A stretch of 64,000 nucleotides of DNA from NCBI RefSeq assembly GCF_003991135.1, contig NZ_CP016379.1:2294001-2358000 (forward strand), read 5' to 3'. Of this stretch, positions 62,808 to 64,000 are shown piece by piece. The translations under genes were made by a program, and so were the position numbers. The notes beneath the pieces were generated by a model. The model did not search any database. It was not told the origin of the DNA and saw only the letters and a program-made list of their open reading frames with translations. Position 1 is the stretch's first letter. Every line of letters begins with the position of its first letter. This stretch comes from Anoxybacter fermentans (GTDB lineage Bacteria; Bacillota; Halanaerobiia; DY22613).

Positions 62808-62858
62808 AAAAATCCCTCCTGACAAATTAAAATTTTGTTCCAACATATCCTCTCTAAC

Positions 62859-63932
62859 TTACAAAAACTTATCCAGACTTTTTGATTTAATTAATTCCCG
62901 CAAATCTTTAACTTCCTGTGCTCGATTTTTATTACAGATTAAAATTACATCTTCTGTTTCAATAATAATCAGATTTTCAATTCCCAGGGTAGCAATGAAT
63001 TTGTCATTATTGCTTATAATGCAATTTTTAGTATCATAGCCTAAATGAAAACCCATAACAATATTACCATCTTTATCACTCTTCATAATTCTTTCAAGTG
63101 CAGCCCAATTTCCCATATCATCCCAGACAAAAGAAGCCAAAACCATATATACTTCCGAGGCTTTTTCCATAATTCCATAATCTATGGAAATGGGAATAAA
63201 TGTGCTGTACTCTTCTTTAAGTACCTCTTCTTCTTTTTTTGTTCCCATAGCATTTTTAATTTTCATTAATCCCTGGTATAGATGGGGCAAAAAGGATGAG
63301 ATATGGTCCAAAATTACATTTATTTTCCATATAAAAATCCCACTATTCCAGAAATAATCACTTCGGGTATAAAACTCTCTGGCCAGTTTAAGATCAGGTT
63401 TCTCAGTAAACTCTTTCACTCGATAAATGGGCTTATCTACATCTAAACTCAACCGTTCGCCAATCTTTATATATCCATATCCGGTTTCAGGGCGAGTTGG
63501 TTTAATACCCAGAGTGGTCAGACAATCTTTCTCTTTTGCCAGTTCAACGGCAATTTCCAGGGTTTTAGCAAACTCAGTCTCATCACCGATATAATGATCT
63601 GACGGCAAAACAACCATTACTTCTTCGGGGTCGCTCAAACTAATTTTTACTGCAGCCAGGCCTACACAGGCAGCTGTATCCCGTCTAAATGGTTCAATTA
63701 ACACATTCTCTTTTGGAATTTCAGGTATTTCATTATAAATTCGGGGAGCAAACTCTGAGTTTGTCACAATGTAGATTTTCTCAGCTGGAAAGATTTTAGC
63801 AACCCTTCTGACAGTTGCTTGAATCATGGTTATATCTTCAAAGAATTTTAAAAACTGCTTCGGATTATCTATTCGACTTTTCGGCCAGAATCGGGTTCCC
63901 AACCCGCCGGCCATGATAACTGCTGAAACCAT
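62859..63932 (-). CDS. manC: Mannose-1-phosphate guanylyltransferase
   Basis: A 357-residue nucleotidyltransferase: AVIMAGGLGTRFWPKSR at the start, then IDNPKQFLKFF, IEPFRRDTAACVGLAAV, VVLPSDHYIGD, RVKEFTEKPD and FWNSGIFIW, all typical of the GTP:mannose-1-phosphate enzyme. It makes GDP-mannose for surface polysaccharides or glycosylation. No isomerase domain is fused. Ribosome site AGGAGGGAGG eight or so bases before the ATG. The remaining bases to 64000 show no further gene. Confidence 0.93.
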   Translation of the reverse strand: MVSAVIMAGGLGTRFWPKSRIDNPKQFLKFFEDITMIQATVRRVAKIFPAEKIYIVTNSEFAPRIYNEIPEIPKENVLIEPFRRDTAACVGLAAVKISLSDPEEVMVVLPSDHYIGDETEFAKTLEIAVELAKEKDCLTTLGIKPTRPETGYGYIKIGERLSLDVDKPIYRVKEFTEKPDLKLAREFYTRSDYFWNSGIFIWKINVILDHISSFLPHLYQGLMKIKNAMGTKKEEEVLKEEYSTFIPISIDYGIMEKASEVYMVLASFVWDDMGNWAALERIMKSDKDGNIVMGFHLGYDTKNCIISNNDKFIATLGIENLIIIETEDVILICNKNRAQEVKDLRELIKSKSLDKFL

Positions 63933-64000
63933 TAACCTCCCTCCTAATCATCAGAGTTTACATACATTCAGACTGATAGAGTTTATAATATGCCTGTAAT

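Overview
The window is AT-rich, densely coded DNA from a low-GC anaerobic Firmicute. Seven homologues of the CotS spore-coat kinase family suggest a spore former. The sugar ABC importers, the many solo insertion-sequence scars and the protein style would fit Halanaerobiales or a neighbouring clostridial order, but no rRNA or other taxonomic marker is present, so this is an inference. No tRNA, rRNA or CRISPR array was seen.

1-15 kb: a candidate, apparently undescribed RiPP (ribosomally made, modified peptide) locus, all on the minus strand. It starts with a 29-codon gene with a strong ribosome binding site (11191-11280), too short for routine ORF calling. Behind it follow a radical SAM/SPASM enzyme with two C-terminal PqqD-like domains, a SAM methyltransferase, and a flavoprotein with an N-terminal PqqD-like domain. 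After an IS110 scar come a winged-helix protein of the AlkX/YcaQ type, a cobalamin-binding radical SAM enzyme, an ABC-2 exporter pair and the start of a TldD-like protease cut by the window edge. A second ABC-2 exporter of three genes lies upstream beyond IS remnants. The obvious reading is: a Cys-free peptide is recognised by PqqD-like domains, crosslinked, methylated and oxidised, trimmed by a TldD-type protease and exported.

15-29 kb: a complete ribose operon (rbsRKDACB) with its promoter and a triple-repeat operator; a dicarboxylate/amino-acid symporter; a YibE/F membrane protein; a secreted alkaline phosphatase; a tiny CxxC protein divergent from a DUF1540 protein; a cation diffusion facilitator; a half-size GDT1-type transporter with a small membrane protein; and a decayed etfA.

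29-43 kb: a glucan-use operon under a LacI-type repressor with two identical TTAACCGGTTAA operators. It encodes a GH94 phosphorylase, a secreted GH144-type glucanase with duplicated N-terminal modules and a CBM9-like domain, a sugar ABC importer and a GH35 enzyme, with a divergent GH1 beta-glucosidase. The combination points to beta-1,2-glucan or a related beta-glucan.

43-64 kb: seven CotS-like (aminoglycoside-phosphotransferase fold) proteins, four with intact catalytic motifs and three without, interspersed with a PHP-domain protein, small amphi-Trp-like proteins, two proteins that share an N-terminal domain, a Fur-box-controlled ferric iron ABC importer, a chemoreceptor, an intact ISL3 element and a mannose-1-phosphate guanylyltransferase. 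A roughly 210-bp palindromic repeat family (six copies, all between 23 and 55 kb) sits between genes.
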